DNA of 64,000 nt from Aerococcus tenax. Its GTDB lineage: Bacteria > Bacillota > Bacilli > Lactobacillales > Aerococcaceae. Within the stretch, counting starts at the first letter, position 1. Each line of letters begins with the position of its first letter. This document shows, piece by piece, positions 16,927-25,949 of this stretch. The stretch is from positions 1,550,001 to 1,614,000 of the forward strand of contig NZ_CP127382.2 in NCBI RefSeq assembly GCF_003286645.3, given 5' to 3'. The translations under genes and the position numbers were made by a program. The notes below the pieces were generated by a model that was not told the DNA's origin, searched no databases, and worked only from the letters and a program-made list of their open reading frames with translations.

Positions 16927-16964
16927 TGTAAGCGCTGACAAAAACAGGCCACTTGTGCTATTCT
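16927..16964 (+). promoter_or_regulatory. Catabolite-repressed promoter with a cre site
   Basis: TGTAAGCGCTGACA (16927-16940) matches the CcpA consensus TGWNANCGNTNNCW at every fixed position. Its last six bases, CTGACA, are also a -35, with TATTCT (16959-16964) as -10 after 18 bases. CcpA binding here would block RNA polymerase, so the flavoprotein gene at 17007 should be repressed on good sugars. Confidence 0.75.
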
Positions 16965-17006
16965 TAAGGTGTCAAGAAATACCAAATAGAAAGAAGGAAT
17001 AGCAGC

Positions 17007-18878
17007 ATGAGTGAATTTAAAGAAGTAACTTTTAAACCAGGCACCTATCATGTGCGTGCCAATGGGCATAACGGCTCTCTCCCCATGACAGTCGAGCTAT
17101 CTGAGCACCGGATCGAAAAAATCGAGGTCGATTCTAGCGGGGAAACCAAGGGGATCGCTAGCCCGGTCTTTACTGAAGTGCCCCAAGACATCATTACTGG
17201 GCAAACCTTAAATGTAGATACCGTCTCTGGTGCTACTGTGTCTAGCCACGGCATTATCGATGGGGTTGCCGACGCGGTTAAAGAAGCCGGTGCCGATCCA
17301 GAAGTCTTACGCCAACGTCCTAAGCCTGAAAAAGAAACCGCCCAAGATGAAAGCTTGGAAACGGATATCGTAGTCGTTGGTGGTGGTGGTGCTGGTCTAT
17401 CCGCAGCTGCTGCTAGTTTACAAAGCGGTAAAAAGGTTATCCTATTAGAAAAATTCCCAGTGATCGGTGGGAATACCGTCCGTACTGGTGGCCCCATGAA
17501 TGCAGCTGACCCTGAATGGCAAAATAAGTTTGAAGCACTTCCTGGTGAAGACCACACCCTCGAAGAAATCTACAATGTCGATGAAAGCGAAATCGACCAA
17601 GAATACTTAGAAGACTTCCGCGAATTAAGAAAACAAATTAAGGCTTACTTAGAGGAAGTTGATGGTAAGGACGAATACCTCTTCGACTCCACCCTCTTTC
17701 ACCGGATCCAAACCTACCTTGGCGGTAAACGGACTGACCTCAAGGGCAATCAAGTCTACGGGAATTATGACTTAGTCAAAACCCTTACCGATAATGTACT
17801 AGATTCCGTGCATTGGTTAGAAGATATCGGGGTTGAATTTAACTACGAAAGTGTTGCTATGCCAGTTGGGGCCATGTGGCGTCGTGGTCACCAACCAACC
17901 AGTGACAACGGCTATGCCTATGTCAAGAACCTCGAAAAATTCATCTTAGACAATGGCGGCCAAATCATCACTGATGCCCGCGTTAACGAATTAATCGTCG
18001 AAGACGACCGCGTCGTTGGAGTGAAAGCAGACCACCAAGGCGCTAGCTTAACCGTTAGAGCCAAAGCTGTTGTTTTAGGTTCTGGTGGTTTCGGGGCAAA
18101 CACTAAGATGCTCCAAGAATACAACACCTACTGGGAACGGATTGACGATGACATTAAAACCTCTAACTCCCCTGCCATCACTGGTGACGGGATTCAATTA
18201 GGGGAACAGGTCCACGCTGACTTAGTCGACATGGGCATGATCCAAATGCTCCCAACCTGTGACCCAGAAACTGGAGCCCTCTTCACCGGTCTACAAGTTC
18301 CACCAGCTAACTTCCTCATGGTCAACCAAGAAGGCAAACGTTTCGTTAATGAATTTGGTACCCGGGATGAAATTTCCAAGGCTGCCATCGCTAACGGCAG
18401 TCTCTTCTACTTAATTGCTGACGATGAAATTAAGAAAACGGCCTATAATACCAGCCAAGAAAAAATCGACCAACAAGTGGAAGATGGCACCCTCTTCCGG
18501 GCGGATACCATTGGCGAACTAGCAGAACAAATTGGGGTTGACCCTAGTGTGCTAGAAGAAACCGTAGCGACCTATAATTCTTATGTGGACCAAGGGGAAG
18601 ACCCTGATTTCCATAAGAACGCCTTCGATCTAAAGGTTGAAGTGGCTCCATTCTATGCGACCCCACGTAAACCTGCTGTCCATCACACCATGGGGGGCTT
18701 AAAGATCGATACCGATGCCCATGTCATTAACCAAGATGGTGAAATCATCAAAGGATTATACGCTGCTGGTGAAGTAGCTGGTGGTGTCCATGCCGGTAAC
18801 CGTTTAGGTGGTAACGCCTTAGCTGACATCTTTACCTATGGCCGAATTGCCGGTAAGAACGCTAGTCAAGAAGCTTAG
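17007..18878 (+). CDS. FMN-binding/FAD-dependent reductase (fumarate or urocanate reductase-like)
   Basis: The 623-residue protein has two parts. Residues 5-95 are an FMN-binding domain with DTVSGAT (71-77), the motif in which ApbE attaches FMN covalently to Thr (T77 here). From about 119 comes the flavocytochrome c/fumarate reductase domain: [14 protein letters not shown] for [16 protein letters not shown] with the active-site Arg, HHTMGGLKI with the His, and [17 protein letters not shown]. There is no signal peptide, so it acts in the cytoplasm. Fumarate, urocanate or a similar enoate may serve as electron sink. No ApbE gene is in the window. The promoter carries a cre site. Confidence 0.85.
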   Translation: MSEFKEVTFKPGTYHVRANGHNGSLPMTVELSEHRIEKIEVDSSGETKGIASPVFTEVPQDIITGQTLNVDTVSGATVSSHGIIDGVADAVKEAGADPEVLRQRPKPEKETAQDESLETDIVVVGGGGAGLSAAAASLQSGKKVILLEKFPVIGGNTVRTGGPMNAADPEWQNKFEALPGEDHTLEEIYNVDESEIDQEYLEDFRELRKQIKAYLEEVDGKDEYLFDSTLFHRIQTYLGGKRTDLKGNQVYGNYDLVKTLTDNVLDSVHWLEDIGVEFNYESVAMPVGAMWRRGHQPTSDNGYAYVKNLEKFILDNGGQIITDARVNELIVEDDRVVGVKADHQGASLTVRAKAVVLGSGGFGANTKMLQEYNTYWERIDDDIKTSNSPAITGDGIQLGEQVHADLVDMGMIQMLPTCDPETGALFTGLQVPPANFLMVNQEGKRFVNEFGTRDEISKAAIANGSLFYLIADDEIKKTAYNTSQEKIDQQVEDGTLFRADTIGELAEQIGVDPSVLEETVATYNSYVDQGEDPDFHKNAFDLKVEVAPFYATPRKPAVHHTMGGLKIDTDAHVINQDGEIIKGLYAAGEVAGGVHAGNRLGGNALADIFTYGRIAGKNASQEA

Positions 18879-18902
18879 TAAAATACCTCCTAAGTCTCAA
18901 AA

Positions 18903-18932
18903 AGCTGAGTACAAAAGTGCTCAGCTTTTTCT
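18903..18932 (+). terminator. Terminator of the flavoprotein gene
   Basis: AAAGCTGAGTAC and GTGCTCAGCTTTTT form a stem-loop with T5, 25 bases after the stop codon. Confidence 0.85.
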
Positions 18933-19052
18933 ATTGCAATGACCTAAACAGCGAATTTCTTCAAGTCATGGTAAAGTATAGTTATTACTAGCAAAAATTT
19001 CTCTCAAACTCGAAGAAATGCTTGCTGAATTCCACTAAGAAAGGTGACCCTT

Positions 19053-19715
19053 ATGTTATCTGACCAAAATGCCTATTATCTCCTCCAAGAGATGATTAAG
19101 TTCTATCCTCATGTGACCACTGAATTAAACTATGAGACCAATTTTCAATTGCTAATTGCTGTCATTCTCAGCGCCCAAACTACTGACCAAGGCGTTAATA
19201 AGGTCACTGCCAAATTATTCAGGGACTACCCCACTGCCGAGAAAATGGCCGCGGCCGACCCTAAAGACTTGGAACCCTACATCCAACCTATTGGTCTCTA
19301 TAAAAACAAGGCCAAATACATCCAAAAAGCGGCCCAACAAATTATTGAAGACTTCGACGGTCAGGTACCCAATACCCGTAAAGATATCGAAAGCATCACT
19401 GGCGTCGGTCGTAAAACAGCCAATGTAGTTCTCAGCATCGCCTATGACGTCCCCGCCTTTGCGGTCGATACCCATGTTCAAAGAGTCTGCAAGCACCACC
19501 GCATCGTGGACCAAGACGCTAGCGTAAAAGAGGTTGAAAAACGAGTGACTGATTTATTGGACGAATCACAATGGCGGCAAGCCCACCAAGCCTTGGTCCG
19601 CTTCGGACGTTATATCTGTACCGCTAGAAACCCCCAATGTTTTGCCTATGAGCAATTATTCCAGCTTCCTGATCCTAGCGAAGAAGACCTATTACCTAAA
19701 GAAGGCGAAAAATAA
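19053..19715 (+). CDS. nth: Endonuclease III-like DNA glycosylase lacking two Fe-S cysteines
   Basis: The 220-residue protein has the helix-hairpin-helix GVGRKTANVVLS with catalytic K121 and the second catalytic residue D139 (VDTHVQRVC). The start is the ATG at 19053, six bases after AAGAAAGGTGA; an in-frame GTG at 19044 lies inside that ribosome site. The [4Fe-4S] pattern of E. coli Nth is Cx6Cx2Cx5C. Here C189 and C196 are kept, but the third and fourth positions are Tyr199 and Leu205, so the cluster is probably absent. The enzyme would excise oxidized pyrimidines. A strong terminator follows. Confidence 0.88.
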   Translation: MLSDQNAYYLLQEMIKFYPHVTTELNYETNFQLLIAVILSAQTTDQGVNKVTAKLFRDYPTAEKMAAADPKDLEPYIQPIGLYKNKAKYIQKAAQQIIEDFDGQVPNTRKDIESITGVGRKTANVVLSIAYDVPAFAVDTHVQRVCKHHRIVDQDASVKEVEKRVTDLLDESQWRQAHQALVRFGRYICTARNPQCFAYEQLFQLPDPSEEDLLPKEGEK

Positions 19716-19726
19716 GACCAAATTGA

Positions 19727-19766
19727 AAAGCGAGCAGGTCCAACAAAGGGTCTACTCGCTTTCTTG
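19727..19766 (+). terminator. Terminator of nth
   Basis: AAAGCGAGCAGGTCC pairs with GGGTCTACTCGCTTTC, followed by TTG. It is 12 bases after the stop codon. Confidence 0.75.
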
Positions 19767-19850
19767 TACCACCAAAGAAGTCAGTACTTTAAAAAATTTG
19801 ATAGTCACTTTTTATGGTTTCTAGTCTCATTAGAGGCCAATCGACTGCTA

Positions 19851-20786
19851 TTACAGATAGAAATCTTGCTGACCTTGCCAGACCCGGACCGGATATTGAT
19901 CAATCATTAAACTTTCCCCGTCGACTTGGCTAATCATTGGTCTGTTAATCTCTACTTCAACCACTTTTCCGCTTAGATGAGTCATATAAGGAGAGGACTC
20001 TTGCTGGTGACTGATAAAAATACGGTAGAGGAGGTCTAAAATCCCCTGAGCTTTAATATCATGAATAACAATGACAGACACTTTGCGGTCCGAGAATTTT
20101 TCCAAGGGGTAGAGATGAATGCCCCCGCCAAAGTAAGGGTTATTCATAAAGACTACCAAGGCGCAGCGGTCAAAATGATAGGGCTGGCCATCGATTTTCA
20201 ATTGACAATTAAAAAGTGATAGCCGGGGTAAGCTTTGAAAGAGACCTACTAGGTAACGTAATTTATTGCCCCAAGGCTTGTCAAAGATCCCCTTACTTTC
20301 TTTGAGTTTGATGGCTTGTTCAATGACCACTCCGTCAAAACCCAACCCTAAACTATTGACCAAGGACCGTCTTCGCCCGTGTTGGCCCAATTGATAGTGG
20401 TAGATGGGAAGGGTTTTAGGAGATCTTTCTTCCACTAAAGGAGCTAGATAGTCAGACAAGTTGCTTTTATCCTGCTGGAAATAACGTGAAAAATCATTAC
20501 CCGAGCCCGCAGGTAAATAGGTCAAGGGAATGTCGACTTGTTGAGCTTGGAGGACGGCTACCAGTTCATGGAGGGTCCCATCGCCACCAATCACCAAGAG
20601 GCGGCTCTCTTTTTGAAAATTATCCAGGAGCTCTGGCACTAAGTCAAAGATATGGCCCGGATAAGCAGTAGTATGCACCCGATAGCCCTGCTGGTGGTCA
20701 TCAAGATAAGCTTGGACCTGGTCTAGTACTTCCCTTCCTCGGCCTAATCCAGCCTCTTCATGGCAAATAATCTCAATCACAGTCAT
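19851..20786 (-). CDS. Diacylglycerol kinase-family lipid kinase (YegS/BmrU/DgkB type)
   Basis: The 311-residue soluble kinase has the nucleotide loop IGGDGTLHEL (66-75) and the second conserved block PAGSGNDFSRYF. Both are typical of DAGK-catalytic-domain proteins, and the C-terminal beta-sandwich ends VDGESLMIDQYPVRVW. Members phosphorylate diacylglycerol or related lipids at the membrane surface. It starts at ATG 20786 and lies just downstream of the second OYE gene on the same strand (84-base gap), with no terminator visible between them, so co-transcription is possible. Confidence 0.87.
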   Translation of the reverse strand: MTVIEIICHEEAGLGRGREVLDQVQAYLDDHQQGYRVHTTAYPGHIFDLVPELLDNFQKESRLLVIGGDGTLHELVAVLQAQQVDIPLTYLPAGSGNDFSRYFQQDKSNLSDYLAPLVEERSPKTLPIYHYQLGQHGRRRSLVNSLGLGFDGVVIEQAIKLKESKGIFDKPWGNKLRYLVGLFQSLPRLSLFNCQLKIDGQPYHFDRCALVVFMNNPYFGGGIHLYPLEKFSDRKVSVIVIHDIKAQGILDLLYRIFISHQQESSPYMTHLSGKVVEVEINRPMISQVDGESLMIDQYPVRVWQGQQDFYL

Positions 20787-20870
20787 GTCCCCTTTTTTTG
20801 CTAATGAGTCCTTGGCCTGCTTGTTATGGTCCTTCTCTCTTAGTTTTTGACAGCTTACTAAGGCTGACTA

Positions 20871-22061
20871 TTAATAGCCTTCGCGGTAATAGTCGTCTCC
20901 CTTATAGATATCATGCAGATGGTAGATCGACTCACGACCTGGCATTTTCAGTGGCATTTGTGGGTCTGAGAAGAGAGTAATCAAAGCGGGTGGTAGTTTT
21001 GAAATTTTCACTTGTTCTGGCGAAATGGCAGTAACGATTTCATCACCGCGACCTTCTAAAATCTTCTTCCCAAATTGTGGATCAATCAAAGTCCCCCGGC
21101 CGACTGCTGCTAGATCAGCATAGTTCAGGGCATCTTGGGCCTTTTCTTCATCAGTAATCCCACCAACAACAATCAGCTTGACTTCATCTGGCAAGACTTG
21201 GCGGTAAAATTGGGAATAGGTCTTGTCTTGACCGGCAGGTTTGCCCTTATAGTTTAAGTTAGAAACATGGATATAGTCAAAGTCATAATCCTTACCTAAG
21301 TCTTCCACTAGGCGGGTTGAATCTTCGTAGGTGTAGCCCACATTATCGCCGTGAATTTCTTCCGGACTAATCCGGTAACCGATAATAAAGTCAGCCGGAG
21401 CCTCTTTTTTAACCACTTCAAAGACCGCATCATTAACTTCACGAATAAAGCGCGTCCGGTTTTCATAGGAACCGCCCCACTTATCGGTCCGTTGGTTGGA
21501 CCATTTGGAGAAGAATTGTTGGTGGAGGTAGTGGTTAGCCCCATGGATCTCTACTCCATCAAAACCGGCTTTAATGGCGCGTCGGGTAGCTTCTCCAAAA
21601 GCCTTAATGGTCGCTTCAATTTCTTCTTCAGTGATTTCTTGGACTGGATAGTCTAAGAAAGAAAAGTCAATGGCACTCGGTGCTAAGGCGCGGCCACCGT
21701 GGCGGGCTGGAAAATTGGATTCCCGGCCGGAGTGGTTCAATTGAATAACGGCCTTGTTACCTTTTGCTTTTAAACTTTTGGCAATTTTACTTAAGCCTTC
21801 GATGTGATCATCACTTTGGATCCCTAACTGCTCCTTGTTGGCTGCCCAGGTATGGGAGGGACCACCATCCTTAATCACATAGCAATATTCGACAATCACC
21901 AATCCAGCTGATTCTGAACGCGCTGCGTAATAATCTAGGGTGTCTTGACTGACAAAACCTTGGCTCAATCCACTATTAGTTAACATTGGCGGTTGGACAA
22001 TCCGGCCCTTTAATTGAGCCCCATGCCGCAAAGTAACGGTATCAGTTAATTTTTTAGTCAT
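20871..22061 (-). CDS. Old Yellow Enzyme-family NADH-dependent flavin oxidoreductase (canonical)
   Basis: The 396-residue FMN enzyme keeps the classical residues missing from the other OYE homologue in this window: H173 and N176 in VEIHGANHYLHQQFF. Other blocks are AVIQLNHSGR, NQRTDKWGGSYENR, and the phosphate-binding end IVVGGITDEEKA...VGRGTLIDPQF. It should reduce activated double bonds with NAD(P)H. Divergent from the MFS gene, with a 6-4-6 palindrome in the shared upstream region. Confidence 0.9.
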   Translation of the reverse strand: MTKKLTDTVTLRHGAQLKGRIVQPPMLTNSGLSQGFVSQDTLDYYAARSESAGLVIVEYCYVIKDGGPSHTWAANKEQLGIQSDDHIEGLSKIAKSLKAKGNKAVIQLNHSGRESNFPARHGGRALAPSAIDFSFLDYPVQEITEEEIEATIKAFGEATRRAIKAGFDGVEIHGANHYLHQQFFSKWSNQRTDKWGGSYENRTRFIREVNDAVFEVVKKEAPADFIIGYRISPEEIHGDNVGYTYEDSTRLVEDLGKDYDFDYIHVSNLNYKGKPAGQDKTYSQFYRQVLPDEVKLIVVGGITDEEKAQDALNYADLAAVGRGTLIDPQFGKKILEGRGDEIVTAISPEQVKISKLPPALITLFSDPQMPLKMPGRESIYHLHDIYKGDDYYREGY

Positions 22062-22206
22062 AATAAGTATCCTTTCGCTAGCAAGCCAGTCTCTCTTATA
22101 TTAATGCTTATTGAGCCCAAAAAGAAATGGCCTGTTTTGTTTTTTCCTTTGGACATTATTTTAGCAAAATTCGCTAAAATTTCCAGAAAATGATGAATTT
22201 TACTTC

Positions 22207-22222
22207 TGTTCAATCGTGAACA
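22207..22222. promoter_or_regulatory. Candidate operator between the OYE and MFS genes
   Basis: TGTTCA-ATCG-TGAACA is a perfect inverted repeat. It sits in the 315-base gap between two divergent genes. The same gap holds two direct copies of AAATTCGCTA (about 22169 and 22240) and an extended -10 TGATATGAT (22322-22330) for the MFS gene. No regulator gene is adjacent. Confidence 0.45.
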
Positions 22223-22376
22223 TTGATTAACTAGGCAAAAAATTCGCTATTTTTAGTCCCTTTTCTTGAGTGAAATTCTCAATTCTTTTGGCTTAAATTT
22301 TCTTTTATCTCCCTGCTTTCGTGATATGATAGCAATGGTTGTATAAAATTTTATTAATAAAAGAAAGGACTGTTTT

Positions 22377-23516
22377 ATGAGTACTAAGCAACTTCCTTGG
22401 AAAAACTTATTGATACTTTCCTTTATCGCTTGTATTGCGATGATTTCAGAATTACTGCCTTCAGGATTCTTGCAAGAAATGGCCAGTGCTTTTAACGTGC
22501 CTTTAGGACGGATGAGTCTCTTTATTGGGACCTATGCCATTATGTCGGCCGCAGTCGGTATTCCCATTACCCGGGCCTTTTCCCAGGTCAACCGGAAAAC
22601 CTACTTGCTATGGGTCTGTGGCTTCTTCGCTGTCAGCAATTTATGCATTGCTTTTGCTCCTAACTTTCTGATCGCCTTTTTGGCACGGATTATCGCTGGA
22701 GCCGCTGCGGGAGCGCTCTGGGCTATGTTAGGGTCTTACCCTATTGGCTTTTTACCCTTGCACTTAGCAGGACGCGGAACTGCCATTGTCCTGGCGGGAG
22801 TAACTTTTGGATTGAGTGTCGGCCTACCGATAGCGACACTCTTTGCTAAGGCCTTTGGTTGGCGGATGGGATTTGTTTTAATTACGCTTTTATTTATTGC
22901 CTCCGCTCTCCTTGGTCTGAAACTCTTCCCTCCAGTAGAAGGTGAAGAATACAATGCCGATAACAATTACGGTAAACTCTTAAAGAACAAGGGGATTCTG
23001 ATCGCCAGTTTGGCAACGATTCTGATCGTGATGGCCCAATATGTTTCCTACATCTTTATCCAACTGATTGCCCAAACAGCCGGTATTGCCGTGGCCTCTG
23101 CCCAAGCGGCCTTTGGGGTTGGCGCCCTTCTATCGATCGGCATTGTCGCCCGCTTTATTGACCGCTATCTCTTCAAGTTAACCCTAGCCATTTCGGCCCT
23201 AACCGCCATCGCCATTTTTATTTTAGTGGTTAACCTCCCTAGTCCCTTGATTAACTATCTGGCTTTTGCCCTCTGGGGATTAGGCTTTGCACCGATGACG
23301 ACTCTCCTGCAAACCGCAACGACCAAACAAGTTGACCATGGCAAGGCCTTAGCCAATTCCGTCAGCGCGACTTCCTACGATTTAGCCATCATGCTGTCTA
23401 GTTTACTGGGTAGCTTAACTATCGCTTCGCTCGGGCTCGATGGGACCCTTTGGATTTCCATTGGCTTTGCCTTAGCTGTCTTCTTTTTGGTTTTCTTTAA
23501 CCATAAATATTTGTAA
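22377..23516 (+). CDS. MFS transporter (DHA1 drug/sugar-efflux type), C terminus altered by IS66
   Basis: The 379-residue protein has about 12 hydrophobic helices, with the DHA1 layout: a first helix carrying E25 in ISELLPSGFL, and GAAAGALWAMLGSYPIGFLP in helix 5. The family includes AraJ- and PbuE-like exporters of sugars, nucleosides or drugs, and the substrate is unknown. The last codon and stop (TTG TAA) come from the tip of IS66. Joining the flanks at the target duplication restores CAT AAA TAT TTT ACT TAA, so the native end was Phe-Thr instead of Leu. The change is at the extreme C terminus and is probably tolerated. Confidence 0.87.
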   Translation: MSTKQLPWKNLLILSFIACIAMISELLPSGFLQEMASAFNVPLGRMSLFIGTYAIMSAAVGIPITRAFSQVNRKTYLLWVCGFFAVSNLCIAFAPNFLIAFLARIIAGAAAGALWAMLGSYPIGFLPLHLAGRGTAIVLAGVTFGLSVGLPIATLFAKAFGWRMGFVLITLLFIASALLGLKLFPPVEGEEYNADNNYGKLLKNKGILIASLATILIVMAQYVSYIFIQLIAQTAGIAVASAQAAFGVGALLSIGIVARFIDRYLFKLTLAISALTAIAIFILVVNLPSPLINYLAFALWGLGFAPMTTLLQTATTKQVDHGKALANSVSATSYDLAIMLSSLLGSLTIASLGLDGTLWISIGFALAVFFLVFFNHKYL

Positions 23517-23608
23517 GCGTCAAATAGGAGAATAGAATTCAAAAAATCTTGATAAGCTAGCGAAGAGTTCTTAAGTACTCTGTATGCTAAACTTATCAAG
23601 ATTTTTTG

Positions 23609-25246
23609 TTATTTAAGTAATTCTCTTTTTAATTTTTTTCGACAGATCGCTTGGATAGCGGGATGCCAGGGAAGATAATCTTCAAGCACTTTTTCACTTA
23701 GATGCTTTTCATTCGGCATGGCACTTAATAAGAAAGTGAGATATTTTTCAGGATCAAGGCCGTTGGCCTTAGCAGTTTCAATGATCGATAGAATAATTCC
23801 AGAATACTGAGCACCTTTAAAAGAGGTAGAAAATAACCAATTTTTTCTACCTATTACGAGTGCTTTTATGCCACGCTCTGCCCGGTTATTGCTCATTTCA
23901 ACCGCACCATTTTCCAAAAATGCTTTAAAATAAGCTTCATATTTTAAGGCATAGGCGATGGCTGTTACTAATTTTCCTCCAGCAGTAGATGATTCCTCAC
24001 GAAGGCGTTCGAAAAAGTGGTCAATTTTCACTTTTAAAATTTTCTGGCGTTTATCTAAACGTTCGGTTATCGATAAATCTTGCCATTTCTTTTCTAAAGT
24101 GAAAAATTGGTCACATTGTTTTACTGCCCATGAGCTGAGGAATTGACCTTGATATTTTTTAGGTGGTAAGGCATCATAAAACTTTCGTCTTAAATGCGCC
24201 CAACAGCCAGCAATAGTCACTCTATTTATTTTTGGATAGACATGCCACATATCGCAATGAATCACACCCTCATATTCAGCCATTCCCTTGGGAAGGTCAT
24301 TAAAGCCTCGCCCAGGAGAATGGTGGTAGAGATAGATTTGTTGCTGAGTTTCTCGAGAAGAGCACGTTAACCAGTAATAGGTCTTTTCTTTCTCATGCTC
24401 AATGACCTTATAACTCGTTTCATCCATATGGATGACTGGCTGTTTGATTAGCTTTCCAGAAAGCAGTCGATAAAGAGGCTCAAAGTAATATTCTGCTGCT
24501 TTTTCATGCCAATTAATGAGCGTTTGACGAGAGAGCGGTAAGCCCATCTTTTCCCATTCACCTTCCTGGCGGTAAGCAGGAATTTTCAGCTCATATTTTT
24601 GTTGAAGTGAGTGAGAGACAAGACCTGCGGTCGCATAGCTCCCATTAAAGACAGGTTTTGGAACATCCGCACTGATCACCATTTCTTTCCCCGCTTTTTC
24701 TGAACAATTCGTACATTTATAGCTATGCTGAATAACATTCTCACAACGAATTTCCGCAGGAACGTAGCGTAACTGTTGGCGAATCTTCTTTTGGCCAATT
24801 TCTGCCATTTCTTGTTGACATCCAGAGCAATTGCGATCTTCACCTTCTAAGGTGTAATGAAGATCATAATCAGGAAAATTGTCAAGAATTACTTGTTTAC
24901 GACCTTTTGGTCGTTTTTTGCGACGATAACTAATCGTTTCAAAAGTTTCATCCTCTTTTTCACTGATCAAATCACTAGCATCGACTTCGAAAAGACTTAG
25001 CTGATTATTATCCACTAAGTTTTCTTTCGAACGACCATAGAGCTTTTTCTTCAAATAGTGAATCAATTCATCTTGATGAGCAATCGTTACTTCTTTATTT
25101 TTTAGTAGTTTATTCTGATGATTTAATTCATTCTGTTTATTGTCGATGGATGACTGCTGACTGTCGATGACACGTTTTTGATGATTGATCATTTTCTTCA
25201 ATACTTTAATTTCCTCAAGTAATTGCTGTTCTCTATTTGAAGCCAT
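23609..25246 (-). CDS. tnpC: IS66-family transposase (TnpC, DDE type)
   Basis: The 545-residue protein begins MASNREQQ. I choose the ATG at 25246 because AAGGAGG lies six bases upstream, although the frame is open to 25375. Domains in order: an N-terminal coiled coil (about 5-65), a linker, a Cys4 zinc finger (CSGCQQEM and KCTNCSEK), and the IS66 catalytic region with Asp in IHMDETSYK, Asp in IHCDMWHVY and Glu in SNNRAERGIK, then the C-terminal IS66 tail (SIIETAKANGLDPEKYL). It appears intact. It is preceded by tnpB with a 56-base gap. Confidence 0.93.
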   Translation of the reverse strand: MASNREQQLLEEIKVLKKMINHQKRVIDSQQSSIDNKQNELNHQNKLLKNKEVTIAHQDELIHYLKKKLYGRSKENLVDNNQLSLFEVDASDLISEKEDETFETISYRRKKRPKGRKQVILDNFPDYDLHYTLEGEDRNCSGCQQEMAEIGQKKIRQQLRYVPAEIRCENVIQHSYKCTNCSEKAGKEMVISADVPKPVFNGSYATAGLVSHSLQQKYELKIPAYRQEGEWEKMGLPLSRQTLINWHEKAAEYYFEPLYRLLSGKLIKQPVIHMDETSYKVIEHEKEKTYYWLTCSSRETQQQIYLYHHSPGRGFNDLPKGMAEYEGVIHCDMWHVYPKINRVTIAGCWAHLRRKFYDALPPKKYQGQFLSSWAVKQCDQFFTLEKKWQDLSITERLDKRQKILKVKIDHFFERLREESSTAGGKLVTAIAYALKYEAYFKAFLENGAVEMSNNRAERGIKALVIGRKNWLFSTSFKGAQYSGIILSIIETAKANGLDPEKYLTFLLSAMPNEKHLSEKVLEDYLPWHPAIQAICRKKLKRELLK

Positions 25247-25302
25247 AGTCATCCTCCTTACTGTTTTTCCTATTTTACCAATTGTTTTGGAAAATGAAAA
25301 TT

Positions 25303-25653
25303 TCAATAAAACTTTTTCTTTTGTGTTTTTCTTACAGAACTTTCGATAGAAAAACCATCGAGTAACCATTGCCACTGTTGCTTTGAAATCTGTTTCAATT
25401 CTCTATGAGTCTTAGGCCATTGCATTTTACCATCTTCAAATCGTTTGTAGAATAGCCAAAAGCCACTGCCATCCCAATAGAGTGCTTTAAAACGATCATT
25501 GCGGGTTCCACAAAATAAAAATAATGACTGACTGAACGGATCCATTTTAAATTCTTCCTGAACAATAGTTGTTAGCGAATCAATTCCTTTCCTTAAATCA
25601 GTTTTGCCGTAGGCAATGTAAATATGATGAAGGTCATCCATATTAATAATCAT
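25303..25653 (-). CDS. tnpB: IS66 accessory protein TnpB
   Basis: The 116-residue protein has the IS66 Orf2 pattern: YGKTDLRKGIDSL, LFLFCGTRNDRFKALYWDGSGFWLFYKRFEDGKMQWP. It is needed together with TnpC for IS66 transposition, in an unknown role. The ATG at 25653 follows GGAGG. The usual upstream tnpA gene is absent: only 77 bases remain to the right end of the element. Confidence 0.92.
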   Translation of the reverse strand: MIINMDDLHHIYIAYGKTDLRKGIDSLTTIVQEEFKMDPFSQSLFLFCGTRNDRFKALYWDGSGFWLFYKRFEDGKMQWPKTHRELKQISKQQWQWLLDGFSIESSVRKTQKKKFY

Positions 25654-25777
25654 ATAAAAACCCTCCTAACTATTAGAAGTATAGTTTGGAGGGCTTACAT
25701 TTTATAGCCGTGTTTCTATTTGACGCTTACAAATATTTTACTTAATGCTAGCGATTCATTCCTATAGATAACTATTC

Positions 25778-25820
25778 CTTATGGTGTTGGGTGAAGCCTT
25801 CTGCTCCTCAACACCTTTTT
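25778..25820 (+). terminator. Original terminator of the MFS gene
   Basis: GGTGTTG and CTCAACACC form a stem followed by TTTTTATT. It now lies beyond the IS66 insertion. Confidence 0.75.
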
Positions 25821-25827
25821 ATTACCA

Positions 25828-25888
25828 AATTAAAAACCGATCTCCCCTAACTAGTAAGTAATCTAGCTAGGAGAAATCGGTTTTCTTT
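25828..25888. terminator. Two-way terminator 3' of the surface protein gene
   Basis: AAAAACCGAT and ATCGGTTTTC are the outer arms, with CTCC...GGAG and CTAG pairs inside. A-run on one side and T-run on the other allow use in both directions. Confidence 0.75.
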
Positions 25889-25949
25889 TAAGCTTTTTTC
25901 ACATCAAGTGCTTGGTTGGTAAGAATTATCTAGTGATGGTTAAAAGCTT

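Larger units (their letters stand above)
23513..25730 (-). mobile_element. IS66-family insertion sequence, 2218 bp, with 8-bp target duplication
   Basis: Both ends carry the inverted repeat GTAAGCGTCAAATAG (23513-23527 and, reversed, 25716-25730), and the element is flanked by AAATATTT (23505-23512 and 25731-25738). Start of repeat (GTAA), 8-bp duplication and gene content fit IS66. It encodes TnpB and the TnpC transposase. A separate TnpA gene is not seen. A hairpin of AAAAATCTTGATAAG and CTTATCAAGATTTTT (about 23539-23606) near the left end is a two-way terminator. The intact duplication suggests a recent insertion. Confidence 0.93.
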
